Below are positions 9,032-16,729 of a stretch of 64,000 bases of DNA, one piece after another. This stretch comes from Streptomyces hundungensis (GTDB taxonomy: Bacteria; Actinomycetota; Actinomycetes; Streptomycetales; Streptomycetaceae), in contig NZ_CP032698.1 in the NCBI RefSeq assembly GCF_003627815.1, forward strand, positions 2,294,001 through 2,358,000. Reading direction: 5' to 3'. The notes beneath the pieces were generated by a model. That model saw nothing but the letters and a program-made list of their open reading frames with translations. It searched no databases and was not told the DNA's origin. How positions within the stretch are numbered: the first letter of the stretch is position 1; the number at the start of each line of letters is the position of its first letter. Position numbers and translations under genes: made by a program.

Positions 9032-10441
9032 TCAGTGGGCCGGTCCGGTCCCGGCCCGGTGGCGGGCGCCGGCCTCCGGGTCGGCTCGCGGGTGCGGGGC
9101 GCGGGCGGCGGCGGCCACCGCGTCGGCGAGCCGGTCGAGGACGGCCACGGCCTGCTCGTCGGTGAGGGTGAGCGGGGGCAGCAGGCGTACGACGCTGGAG
9201 TGGCGGCCGCCGAGTTCGACGATGAGGCCGCGTCGCAGACACTCCTGCTGGACGACGGCGGCGAGCGCGGGGTCGGGTGGCGGCGGATCGCCGGAGCCGA
9301 GGTCCTCGCGCTCGGGGTCGACGAGTTCCACACCGATCATCAGGCCCCGGCCGCGTACGTCGCCGACGCAGGGATGCTCGGCGGCGAGCCCCTGCAACTG
9401 GCCGAGCATGCGGGCTCCGAGGACCGCCGCGCGGTCGGCGAGCCGGTTCTCGCGGACATGTGCGAGGGTGGCGGCGCCTGCCGCCATGGCGAGCTGGTTG
9501 CCGCGGAACGTGCCGGCGTGGGCGCCCGGTTTCCAGGTGTCGAGGCCGTCCCGGTAGACGATCACGGCGAGCGGCAGCGAGCCGCCGATGGCCTTGGAGA
9601 GCACCATCACATCGGGCACCACGCCGCTGTGTTCGACGGCCCAGAAGGTGCCGGTGCGGCCGACGCCCGTCTGCACCTCGTCGGCGATCAGCGGGATGGA
9701 GCGGCTCGCGGTGATCTCGCGCATGCGACGCATCCAGGCGTCGGGCGCCGGGTGCACCCCGCCCTCCCCCTGCACCGGTTCGAGGATCATCCCGGCCGGT
9801 GCGGGCACGCCGGACTTGGGGTCGTCGAGGAGGTTCTCGGTCCAGCGGGCGGCGAGCTCCGCTCCGCGTTCGCCGCCGACTCCGTACGGGCAGCGGTAGT
9901 TGTGCGGGTAGGGCAGCCGGGTCACCCGGACGTCGCGGGCGCCCCCGGAGACGGCGAGGGCGCCCGCGGTCATGCCGTGGTAGGCGCCGGTGAAGGCGAG
10001 CATGCCGGTGCGTCCGGTGGCGGTGCGCACCAGTGTGAGGGCGGCCTCCACGGCGTCCGTGCCGGCCGGTCCGCAGAACTGGATCCGTGCGGTGTCGGCG
10101 AGTTGGCGCGGCAGGGTGGCGAAGAGCTCCGTGGTGAAGGCGTCCTTGACCGGGGTGGCGAGGTCGAGGACTTGCAGCGGGGCGCCCGAGTCGAGGACCT
10201 TGCGGATCGCTTCGAGCACGACGGGGTGGTTGTGGCCGAGCGCCAGGGTCCCCGCCCCCGAGAGGCAGTCGAGATAGCGCCGTCCGTCCGCGCCCTCGAT
10301 CGTCAGGCCGCGGGCCCGCACGGGCACGATGGGCAGCGATCGGGCGTAGGTGCGGGCCGCCGACTCCCGGAGGGACTGCCTGCGCAGGATTCCCTCGTGG
10401 GCGCCGGACAGGGCCGTCGTAGCTGGTTCGGTCACGGCCAC
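9032..10441 (-). CDS. Diaminobutyrate--2-oxoglutarate aminotransferase (siderophore pathway)
   Basis: PLP-dependent class III aminotransferase of the RhbA/DABA type, making L-2,4-diaminobutyrate from aspartate semialdehyde. The GTG at 10441 follows GGGAGGA at good spacing, giving 469 residues; the longer frame to 10591 starts inside the operator region. The PLP lysine lies in MVLSKAIGGSLPLA, with the DEVQTGVGRTG and GLMIGVEL segments typical of the family. First gene of the siderophore operon, under a candidate iron box. No diaminobutyrate decarboxylase follows it, unlike rhizobactin or acinetoferrin operons. Confidence 0.88.
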   Translation of the reverse strand: MAVTEPATTALSGAHEGILRRQSLRESAARTYARSLPIVPVRARGLTIEGADGRRYLDCLSGAGTLALGHNHPVVLEAIRKVLDSGAPLQVLDLATPVKDAFTTELFATLPRQLADTARIQFCGPAGTDAVEAALTLVRTATGRTGMLAFTGAYHGMTAGALAVSGGARDVRVTRLPYPHNYRCPYGVGGERGAELAARWTENLLDDPKSGVPAPAGMILEPVQGEGGVHPAPDAWMRRMREITASRSIPLIADEVQTGVGRTGTFWAVEHSGVVPDVMVLSKAIGGSLPLAVIVYRDGLDTWKPGAHAGTFRGNQLAMAAGAATLAHVRENRLADRAAVLGARMLGQLQGLAAEHPCVGDVRGRGLMIGVELVDPEREDLGSGDPPPPDPALAAVVQQECLRRGLIVELGGRHSSVVRLLPPLTLTDEQAVAVLDRLADAVAAAARAPHPRADPEAGARHRAGTGPAH

Positions 10442-10565
10442 TGCTGCTGGTCCTCCCGCTGTGACGGTTCCGTATCGCGTCCGTTGCGCGGCACGTACGC
10501 CCACGCTGAACGCTGTCCTGATGTCCCCCGTACGTACCAACGACGCCGGCACCGCCGGATCACGG

Positions 10566-10592
10566 CTTGGGGCCAAGTTCCTTGGCCTCAAG
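10566..10592 (-). promoter_or_regulatory. Inverted repeat abutting the iron box of the siderophore operon
   Basis: A 12-bp inverted repeat with one mismatch and a 3-nt spacer (CTTGGGGCCAAG / CTTGGCCTCAAG) directly adjoins the iron box. It may be a second operator or a leader hairpin near the transcript start. Inference only. Confidence 0.4.
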
Positions 10593-10610
10593 CAAGGTTC
10601 GCCTTACCGG
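10593..10610 (-). promoter_or_regulatory. Iron box (DmdR/IdeR operator) for the siderophore operon
   Basis: CAAGGTTCGCCTTACCGG matches the actinobacterial DtxR-family consensus TTAGGTTAGSCTAACCTAA in its central bases (AGGTT-GCCT-ACC). It lies about 150 bp upstream of the first siderophore gene, implying repression when iron is plentiful. Confidence 0.65.
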
Positions 10611-10675
10611 GCCGGCCGGACCTCGTCGGCGGGGGCGCGTCCGCGGCCCTGCCGCGTACCGTCCCCGGCGACACC

Positions 10676-10696
10676 GGCATAGTGGGGGCCGCACGG
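10676..10696 (+). promoter_or_regulatory. Promoter-like 21-bp repeat, copy 1
   Basis: A 21-bp segment beginning GGCATAGTGGGGGCCG occurs identically at 12068-12088. Each copy sits about 110 bp before a paralogous peptidase start, and CATAGT could be a -10 element. Probably a promoter copied with the gene. Confidence 0.5.
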
Positions 10697-10784
10697 CGGC
10701 ACCGGTCCTCGGTGTCGCGGTTCGAGATCTACGAGTTCAGAAGACGAAGACGCTGTGAAGACGAAGTTCCAGGGGGAATGCGAC

Positions 10785-12008
10785 ATGCGACCGACACGCC
10801 CGTCCAGCGCCGAGCGCGCGGGGAGGGGAGCGCGGCGCGGGGTTGTGCCCGGGCTCGCGGCCCTCGGTCTGACGGCCGCGCTCGCGCTGACCGCGACCGC
10901 CTGTGGTCCCGGCGATTCCAGTGCCGACGGCAAGCCGACGGCCTCGGCGACCGCGAGCGGCGCCGACCAGCTCCAGATACCGGACGACGTCAAGGAGCGG
11001 CTGAAGAAGCACGGGTTCGACCTGGACAAGTGGAAGAACGGCGAGTGGCGGAACTGGGACCGGGCCACGTGGCTGCGCGAGGCCAAGGACTACGTCAACC
11101 CGATCATCCAGGACCTGTGGGACCCGGACCGGATGCGCAAGGCGGAGAAGCCGCCGGAGAAGACGGTCCCCAATGACATCTCCGGCGACAAGGGCGTGAC
11201 GGACCCGGTACCGGCGCCGGTGAAGGCGGTCGCGGTGAAGGCGCCGTACCACCAGAGCCTGCCGGAGCTGGGCAAGTTGTTCTTCGACGGTCCCGAGGGC
11301 TCCATGGTGTGCTCCGCGACCGTCGTCAAGGACCCGGCGCACCCCGGCAAGTCCAACCTGGTGTGGACCGCGGGCCACTGTGTGCACGCGGGCGCCAAGG
11401 GCGGCTGGTACCGCAACATCGCCTTCGTCCCCTCGTACAACAACACCAACCTGCCGACCTCCCAGTTGCAGAAGGCCACCAAGCCGCAGATCGCGCCGTA
11501 CGGCGTGTACTGGGCGGACTGGGCGCAGACCTCGCAGCAGTGGATCGAGGGCGGTGGCCCGACCGGCGGCAAGGGCGCGCCCTATGACTTCGCGGTGCTG
11601 CACATGACGCCGGAGAAGGGCTCGAACGGCAAGTCCCTGGAGGAGACGGTCGGCGGGGCGCTCCCGGTGGACTTCAACGCGCCGGCCGTGCCGAAGATCG
11701 GCGCGATGACGGCCAACGGCTATCCGGCGGCGGCGCCGTACGACGGCCAGAAGCTGTACCAGTGCAAGGACAGGCCGGGCCGGCTCTCGCTCGCCACGAG
11801 CATGCCGACGATGTACCGCCTCGGCTGCACCATGACCGGTGGCTCCTCGGGCGGCGGCTGGATCGCCACGGGCTCCGACGGCAAGCCCTCGCTGGTCTCC
11901 AACACCTCCATCGGGCCGGTCACGGCGGGCTGGCTGGCCGGGCCGCGTCTGGGCGCGGAGGCCAAGGGTGTCTATGACTCGGTGAGCACCAAGTACGCCG
12001 GGCGGTAA
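10785..12008 (+). CDS. Lipoprotein trypsin-like serine peptidase, paralogue 1
   Basis: Predicted cell-surface serine endopeptidase. I start at the ATG at 10785 (AGGGGG upstream), giving 407 residues with a signal peptide ending in the lipobox-like LTATAC. A family-specific N-terminal segment (KKHGFDLDKWKNGEWRNWD) precedes the protease domain. The catalytic triad is visible: His in TAGHC, Asp in YDFAVL, Ser in TGGSSGGGW; several cysteines could form disulfides. The next gene is a close paralogue, so the pair arose by tandem duplication together with its upstream repeat. Substrate unknown. Confidence 0.85.
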   Translation: MRPTRPSSAERAGRGARRGVVPGLAALGLTAALALTATACGPGDSSADGKPTASATASGADQLQIPDDVKERLKKHGFDLDKWKNGEWRNWDRATWLREAKDYVNPIIQDLWDPDRMRKAEKPPEKTVPNDISGDKGVTDPVPAPVKAVAVKAPYHQSLPELGKLFFDGPEGSMVCSATVVKDPAHPGKSNLVWTAGHCVHAGAKGGWYRNIAFVPSYNNTNLPTSQLQKATKPQIAPYGVYWADWAQTSQQWIEGGGPTGGKGAPYDFAVLHMTPEKGSNGKSLEETVGGALPVDFNAPAVPKIGAMTANGYPAAAPYDGQKLYQCKDRPGRLSLATSMPTMYRLGCTMTGGSSGGGWIATGSDGKPSLVSNTSIGPVTAGWLAGPRLGAEAKGVYDSVSTKYAGR

Positions 12009-12016
12009 GCGGCTTG

Positions 12017-12045
12017 CGGGGGTCCTGTGAACGCCGGGACCCCCG
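12017..12045 (+). terminator. Hairpin after peptidase 1
   Basis: CGGGGGTCC and its exact complement, separated by 11 nt and followed by TTCT, 8 bp after the stop codon. Confidence 0.7.
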
Positions 12046-12067
12046 TTCTCGCCCCCCTCGCCGAGCA

Positions 12068-12088
12068 GGCATAGTGGGGGCCGCACGG
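12068..12088 (+). promoter_or_regulatory. Promoter-like 21-bp repeat, copy 2
   Basis: Identical over 21 bp to 10676-10696 and similarly placed, about 114 bp ahead of the second peptidase start. Confidence 0.5.
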
Positions 12089-12181
12089 TGGGCGGCCGAG
12101 TGCACGGCCGCCCATCGCAATGACAAGTACATGGCAAAACCTGCCCGTTGTGGGCAGGCTCATCAGGGGGAATCGTCTTTC

Positions 12182-13363
12182 ATGCGATCCATACGCATGC
12201 GATCCATACGTCCGCTGCTCGCCGTCACCGGCCTGGCCGCGACTCTCGCGCTGACCGCCACCGCGTGCGGCCCGGGCGGGGACGAGGCCGACGGCAAGCC
12301 GTCCGCCTCGAACTCCGCCCCGGCCAAGGGCGGCGGCTCCACCGCTCCCGCCGACCTGGCCGACACCCTCAAGAAGCACGGGGTGGACCTGGACAAGTAC
12401 AAGAACGGCGGATGGCAGAACTGGGACAAGGACACCTGGCTGCGTGAGGCCAAGGACTTCGTCAACCCGGTGATCGACGGCCTGTGGAAGCCGGACCGGA
12501 TGAAGTCCGCCAAGGACCCGCAGAAGACCATGGCGACCGGTGACGTCAACGGCGGCATCTCCGACCCGGAGCCCGCGCCCGTCAAGGCCGTCCAGGAGAG
12601 GCTGCCGTACCACAGCTACGCGGCGCCGGTCGGCAAGGTGTTCTTCGACTCCCCCAAGGGCTCCATGGTCTGCTCGGGCACCGTCGTGAAGGACCCGGCC
12701 CACCCCGGCAGGTCCAACATGGTGTGGACCGCGGGCCACTGCGTGCACCAGGGCGGCTCCGGCGGCTGGTACCGCAACATCGCCTTCGTGCCCTCCTACA
12801 ACGACAAGGGCAAGTCGTCGGCGGCGCTCGACAACGCACGCCCCCAGGAGATCGCCCCCTACGGCGTGTTCTGGGCCGACTGGGCCTCGACGTCCAATGA
12901 GTGGATCCAGAACGGCGGCCCGACCGGCGGCACCGGCGCGCCCTACGACTACGCGGTGCTGCATGTGAAGCCGGAGAACGGCACCAAGTCCCTCGAGGAG
13001 ACCGTCGGCAACGCCCTGACCGTCAACTTCTCCGCGCCCGACGCCCACGCCGTCAGCGCGATGGGCGCCTGGGGCTACCCGGCGGCGCCGCCCTACGACG
13101 GCCTCCAGATGTTCAAGTGCGTCGACCGCCCGGGCCGGCTCTCCATCACGCCCGGCACCCCCGCTATGTACCGCATCGGCTGCACCATGACGGGTGGCTC
13201 CTCGGGCGGCGGCTGGTTCATGAACGGCCCCGACGGCAAGCTACAGCTCGTCTCCAACACCTCGATCGGCCCGGTCACTTCGGGCTGGCTGGCCGGCCCG
13301 CGGCTCGGCGCGGGCGCCAAGGCGCTCTTCGACTCGATGAGCGCGAAGCACGGCGGCCAGTGA
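12182..13363 (+). CDS. Lipoprotein trypsin-like serine peptidase, paralogue 2
   Basis: Close paralogue of the preceding gene, 393 residues from the ATG at 12182 (CAGGGGGA upstream). The lipobox region LTATACG, the KKHGVDLDKYKNGGWQNWD segment and the triad (TAGHC, YDYAVL, TGGSSGGGW) are all conserved, so both copies should be active. Separate hairpins after each gene and separate upstream repeats suggest each is transcribed on its own. Length differences are concentrated in the linker after the lipobox. Confidence 0.85.
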   Translation: MRSIRMRSIRPLLAVTGLAATLALTATACGPGGDEADGKPSASNSAPAKGGGSTAPADLADTLKKHGVDLDKYKNGGWQNWDKDTWLREAKDFVNPVIDGLWKPDRMKSAKDPQKTMATGDVNGGISDPEPAPVKAVQERLPYHSYAAPVGKVFFDSPKGSMVCSGTVVKDPAHPGRSNMVWTAGHCVHQGGSGGWYRNIAFVPSYNDKGKSSAALDNARPQEIAPYGVFWADWASTSNEWIQNGGPTGGTGAPYDYAVLHVKPENGTKSLEETVGNALTVNFSAPDAHAVSAMGAWGYPAAPPYDGLQMFKCVDRPGRLSITPGTPAMYRIGCTMTGGSSGGGWFMNGPDGKLQLVSNTSIGPVTSGWLAGPRLGAGAKALFDSMSAKHGGQ

Positions 13364-13397
13364 CCGACCCGCTCGACAGCGCGAAGCACGCACGCTG

Positions 13398-13433
13398 AAA
13401 GGCCCGCCCCCATCCGGATGGGGGCGGGCCTTT
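13398..13433. terminator. Strong hairpin between peptidase 2 and hflX
   Basis: Perfect 18-bp palindrome starting AAAGGCCCGCCCCCATCC, ending in TTT on the plus strand, between convergent genes. A bidirectional terminator. Confidence 0.9.
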
Positions 13434-13481
13434 CGCCGCTCGAACCGCGTGAACTACCCGTTCAGCGGCGGCACTTGACCG

Positions 13482-14984
13482 TCAGTGCGCGGCCGGCACA
13501 TAGGGCGCCAGCTCGGCGGCGAGAGCCTCGTGCACCCGGGCCTTGAGCACGGTGCCCTCCGCGACGTGCTCCTCGGAGATCACCTCGCCCTCGGCGTGCG
13601 CCCGGGCCACCAGCTGCCCGTGGGTGTACGGCACCAGCGCCTCGATCTCGATCGCGGGGCGCGGCAGTTCGGTGTCGATGAGCGCGAGCAGCTCCTCGAT
13701 GCCCTCACCGGTACGGGCCGAGACCGCCAGGGAGTGCCGCTCGATGCGCAGCAGTCGCTGGAGGACGACCGGGTCCGCCGCGTCCGCCTTGTTGATGACC
13801 ACGATCTCCGGCACGTCGACCGCGCCGACGTCACGGATCACCTCGCGCACCGCGGCGAGCTGCTCCTCCGGCGCCGGGTGCGATCCGTCCACCACGTGCA
13901 GGATCAGGTCGGAGTCGCCGACCTCCTCCATCGTGGAGCGGAACGCCTCGACGAGGTGGTGCGGCAGATGCCGTACGAATCCGACGGTGTCGGCCAGCGT
14001 GTACAGCCGACCGCTGGGCGTCTCGGCCCGGCGGACCGTCGGGTCGAGGGTGGCGAACAGCGAGTTCTCCACCAGCACGCCCGCGCCCGTGAGGCGGTTG
14101 AGCAGCGAGGACTTTCCGGCGTTGGTGTACCCCGCGATGGCGACCGAGGGCACCTTGTTGCGGCGCCGTTCCTGGCGCTTGATCTCGCGGCCGGTCTTCA
14201 TCTCCGCGATCTCCCGGCGCATCTTCGCCATCTTCTCGCGGATCCGCCGACGGTCCGTCTCGATCTTGGTCTCACCGGGGCCGCGGGTGGCCATGCCGCC
14301 GCCACCGCTGGATCCGCCGCCGCCCATCTGACGCGACAGGGACTGACCCCAGCCGCGCAGCCGCGGCAGCATGTACTGCATCTGCGCCAGCGAGACCTGC
14401 GCCTTGCCCTCACGGGACTTGGCGTGCTGGGCGAAGATGTCGAGGATCAGGGCGGTCCGGTCGACCACCTTGACCTTGACGACGTCTTCGAGGTGGATGA
14501 GCTGGCCGGGGCTGAGCTCACCGTCGCAGACCACCGTGTCCGCGCCGGTCTCCAGGACGATGTCCCGCAGCTCCTGCGCCTTGCCGGAGCCGATGTAGGT
14601 GGCCGGGTCGGGCTTGTCACGGCGCTGGTAGACGCCGTCGAGCACCAGGGCGCCCGCCGTCTCGGCGAGGGCCGCGAGCTCGGCGAGCGAGTTCTCCGCG
14701 TCCTGGAGCGTCCCCGTGGTCCATACGCCGACCAGCACCACGCGCTCCAGGCGCAGCTGGCGGTACTCGACCTCGGTGACGTCCTCGAGCTCGGTGGACA
14801 GGCCCGCCACGCGCCGCAGCGCGGCACGCTCGGAGCGGTCCAGCTGGTCGCCGTCCCGCGCTCCGTCGATCTCGTGGCTCCAGGCGACGTCCTCTTCCAT
14901 CAGGGCATCGGCCCGAAGGCTCTCGGTGCGGGGCGTGTCCGCGAAGCTCTGCTCGTCCTGGGAAGGGGATGAAGAGGAGGTCAT
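13482..14984 (-). CDS. hflX: GTPase HflX
   Basis: Ribosome-associated GTPase that in other bacteria splits stalled or heat-damaged 70S ribosomes. I start at the ATG at 14984, giving 500 residues. The N-terminal HflX domain includes GVYQRRDKPDPATYIGSGKAQEL and the glycine-rich linker GGGGSSGGGG before RGPGETKIETDRR. The G domain has G1 GYTNAGKSS, G3 DTVGF and G4 NKAD. The C-terminal extension is normal. Convergent with peptidase 2. Symbol is secure by full-length family features. Confidence 0.95.
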   Translation of the reverse strand: MTSSSSPSQDEQSFADTPRTESLRADALMEEDVAWSHEIDGARDGDQLDRSERAALRRVAGLSTELEDVTEVEYRQLRLERVVLVGVWTTGTLQDAENSLAELAALAETAGALVLDGVYQRRDKPDPATYIGSGKAQELRDIVLETGADTVVCDGELSPGQLIHLEDVVKVKVVDRTALILDIFAQHAKSREGKAQVSLAQMQYMLPRLRGWGQSLSRQMGGGGSSGGGGMATRGPGETKIETDRRRIREKMAKMRREIAEMKTGREIKRQERRRNKVPSVAIAGYTNAGKSSLLNRLTGAGVLVENSLFATLDPTVRRAETPSGRLYTLADTVGFVRHLPHHLVEAFRSTMEEVGDSDLILHVVDGSHPAPEEQLAAVREVIRDVGAVDVPEIVVINKADAADPVVLQRLLRIERHSLAVSARTGEGIEELLALIDTELPRPAIEIEALVPYTHGQLVARAHAEGEVISEEHVAEGTVLKARVHEALAAELAPYVPAAH

Positions 14985-15176
14985 TGGATCCTTTACGTCG
15001 TTGGGGTTTTCCGGACCGGAGCTCCCGAGGGAATTCCGGCTGTGTCGGTCACAACGCGTAATGGGCCCCAATGATTCCCGGACGGAATCGGCCTCGGCGC
15101 GCCGCCGACACACCCGATGGTCGCACGGTGCCGCCGGGGCCGTCATCCCTGTTTTCGGGCCCGGCAAGGGGGCCGG

Positions 15177-16640
15177 TCAGCCGCGCTTGGGTGCCTGGGT
15201 GTGCCAGTCGGGGTGTCCGGGCATCGCCGGCGTCTTCTCGCCGTACAGCCACGCCTTGAAGAAGCCGGACAGGCCGCGGCCGGAGATCCGGGACGCCAGC
15301 GCGGCGAAGTCGGCGGTCGTGGCCGTGGAGTCGCGGTGGTCGCGCACCCAGCGGCGTTCGAGGCGCTCGAAGGCCTTCGTGCCGATCTCCTCGCGCAGGG
15401 CGTACAGGACGAGGGCGCTGCCGTCGTAGACGATCGGCCGGAAGATGCCGATCTTCTGTCCGGGCTCGGCCGCCCGGGGCGCGGCCGGCGGTCCGCCCGC
15501 GGCGCGCCAGCCGTCGGACAGCGCGTAGGCGGCGCGCATCCGCTGCTCCATGGACCGCTTGCCGAACTCCTCCGCGTACCGCGCCTCGTACCAGGTGGCG
15601 TGCCCCTCGTTCAGCCAGAGGTCCGACCACGTGCGGGGCGAGACGCTGTCGCCGAACCAGTGGTGCGCCAGCTCGTGGACCATGACCGAGTCGATGTACC
15701 AGGCGGGGAACTCGGGCCGCACGAACAGTGACCGCTCGAACAGGGACAGGGTCTGTGTCTCCAGCTCGAAGCCCGTCTCGGCGCCCGCGATGAGCACCCC
15801 GTACGTCTCGAACGGATAGCGCCCGACCTGGCGCTCCATCCACTCGATGTGTCCGGGGGTCTTCGCCAGCCAGGGTTCCAGCTTGTCCTTGTCGACCGCC
15901 GGGACCACGTCGCGGATCGGCAGCCCGTGCGGGCCCTCCCGGTGCAGTACCGCCGAGCGTCCGATCGACACCTGCGCCAGCTCGGTCGCCATGGGGTGGC
16001 TGCTGCGGTAGGTGGAGACGATCCGGGTGCCCTGGCGTTCGCCGGCGACCGGGACCCCGTTGGCCACGACCGTCACGTCTTCGGGGGCGGTTACGCGGAA
16101 GGTGAAGAACGCCTTGTCCGAGGGATGGTCGTTGCAGGGGAAGACCCGGTGGGCGGCGTCGGCCTGGTTGGCCATGACCAGGCCGTCGGTGGTGCGCACC
16201 CAGCCGCCGTCGAGCGCCGCGTTGGGGTCGCTGGTGTGCCGCACCGTGATCCGCAGCGCTTCACCGGGGCGGACGGGGGTCTCCGGCGTGATCACCAGGT
16301 CCTCTTCGGCACTGGCGAACCGCGCCGGGCGTCCGTTGACCTCGACGCCGTGCACGGTGCCCCGCGCGAAGTCGAGGTTGATCCGCTCCAGGGCGTCCGT
16401 CGAGACGGCGTCGATGGTGGTGACGGCCTCCATCGGCTTGCTGTTGTCCCCCGAATAGGAGAATCCGATGTCGTACGAGAGCACGTCGTAACCGGGGTTG
16501 CCGAGCTGCGGGAACAACGGGTCCCCGATGCCCAGCGGCACCGGGGCGGGCAGCGCCGCGGCGACCACGGAGGCCGCGGCTGCGACCAGCAGCGCGGCAC
16601 GCAGATGGCGGGGGCGGGGACGGCGGGGGGTGAGCGGCAT
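15177..16640 (-). CDS. Exported M1-family metallopeptidase
   Basis: Zinc aminopeptidase-like enzyme, 487 residues, from the ATG at 16640. An arginine-rich start followed by a hydrophobic alanine-rich segment (residues 14-34) is a signal peptide or anchor, so it probably acts outside the membrane. The active site HELAHHWFGD places zinc ligands at His322 and His326 with Glu345 in NEGHATW, and general base Glu323. A GAMEN-like motif appears as AGAETG. Shorter than classical aminopeptidase N because it lacks the long C-terminal domain. Substrate unknown. Confidence 0.88.
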   Translation of the reverse strand: MPLTPRRPRPRHLRAALLVAAAASVVAAALPAPVPLGIGDPLFPQLGNPGYDVLSYDIGFSYSGDNSKPMEAVTTIDAVSTDALERINLDFARGTVHGVEVNGRPARFASAEEDLVITPETPVRPGEALRITVRHTSDPNAALDGGWVRTTDGLVMANQADAAHRVFPCNDHPSDKAFFTFRVTAPEDVTVVANGVPVAGERQGTRIVSTYRSSHPMATELAQVSIGRSAVLHREGPHGLPIRDVVPAVDKDKLEPWLAKTPGHIEWMERQVGRYPFETYGVLIAGAETGFELETQTLSLFERSLFVRPEFPAWYIDSVMVHELAHHWFGDSVSPRTWSDLWLNEGHATWYEARYAEEFGKRSMEQRMRAAYALSDGWRAAGGPPAAPRAAEPGQKIGIFRPIVYDGSALVLYALREEIGTKAFERLERRWVRDHRDSTATTADFAALASRISGRGLSGFFKAWLYGEKTPAMPGHPDWHTQAPKRG

Positions 16641-16729
16641 GGACTACCGCTATCAGCGGGACCCGGTGCCATCGGGGCGACTCGCGTGGGGGCCACTCGA
16701 ACGGGGGTGGAGCCGGGGGCGGACCGGCG

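Noticed and set aside
8747..11176. 809-codon plus-strand frame
   Set aside because: Antisense shadow of the aminotransferase and a synthetase, with no domain and no ribosome site; it also runs into the peptidase gene in another frame.
13485..14972. 495-codon plus-strand frame
   Set aside because: Antisense shadow of hflX.
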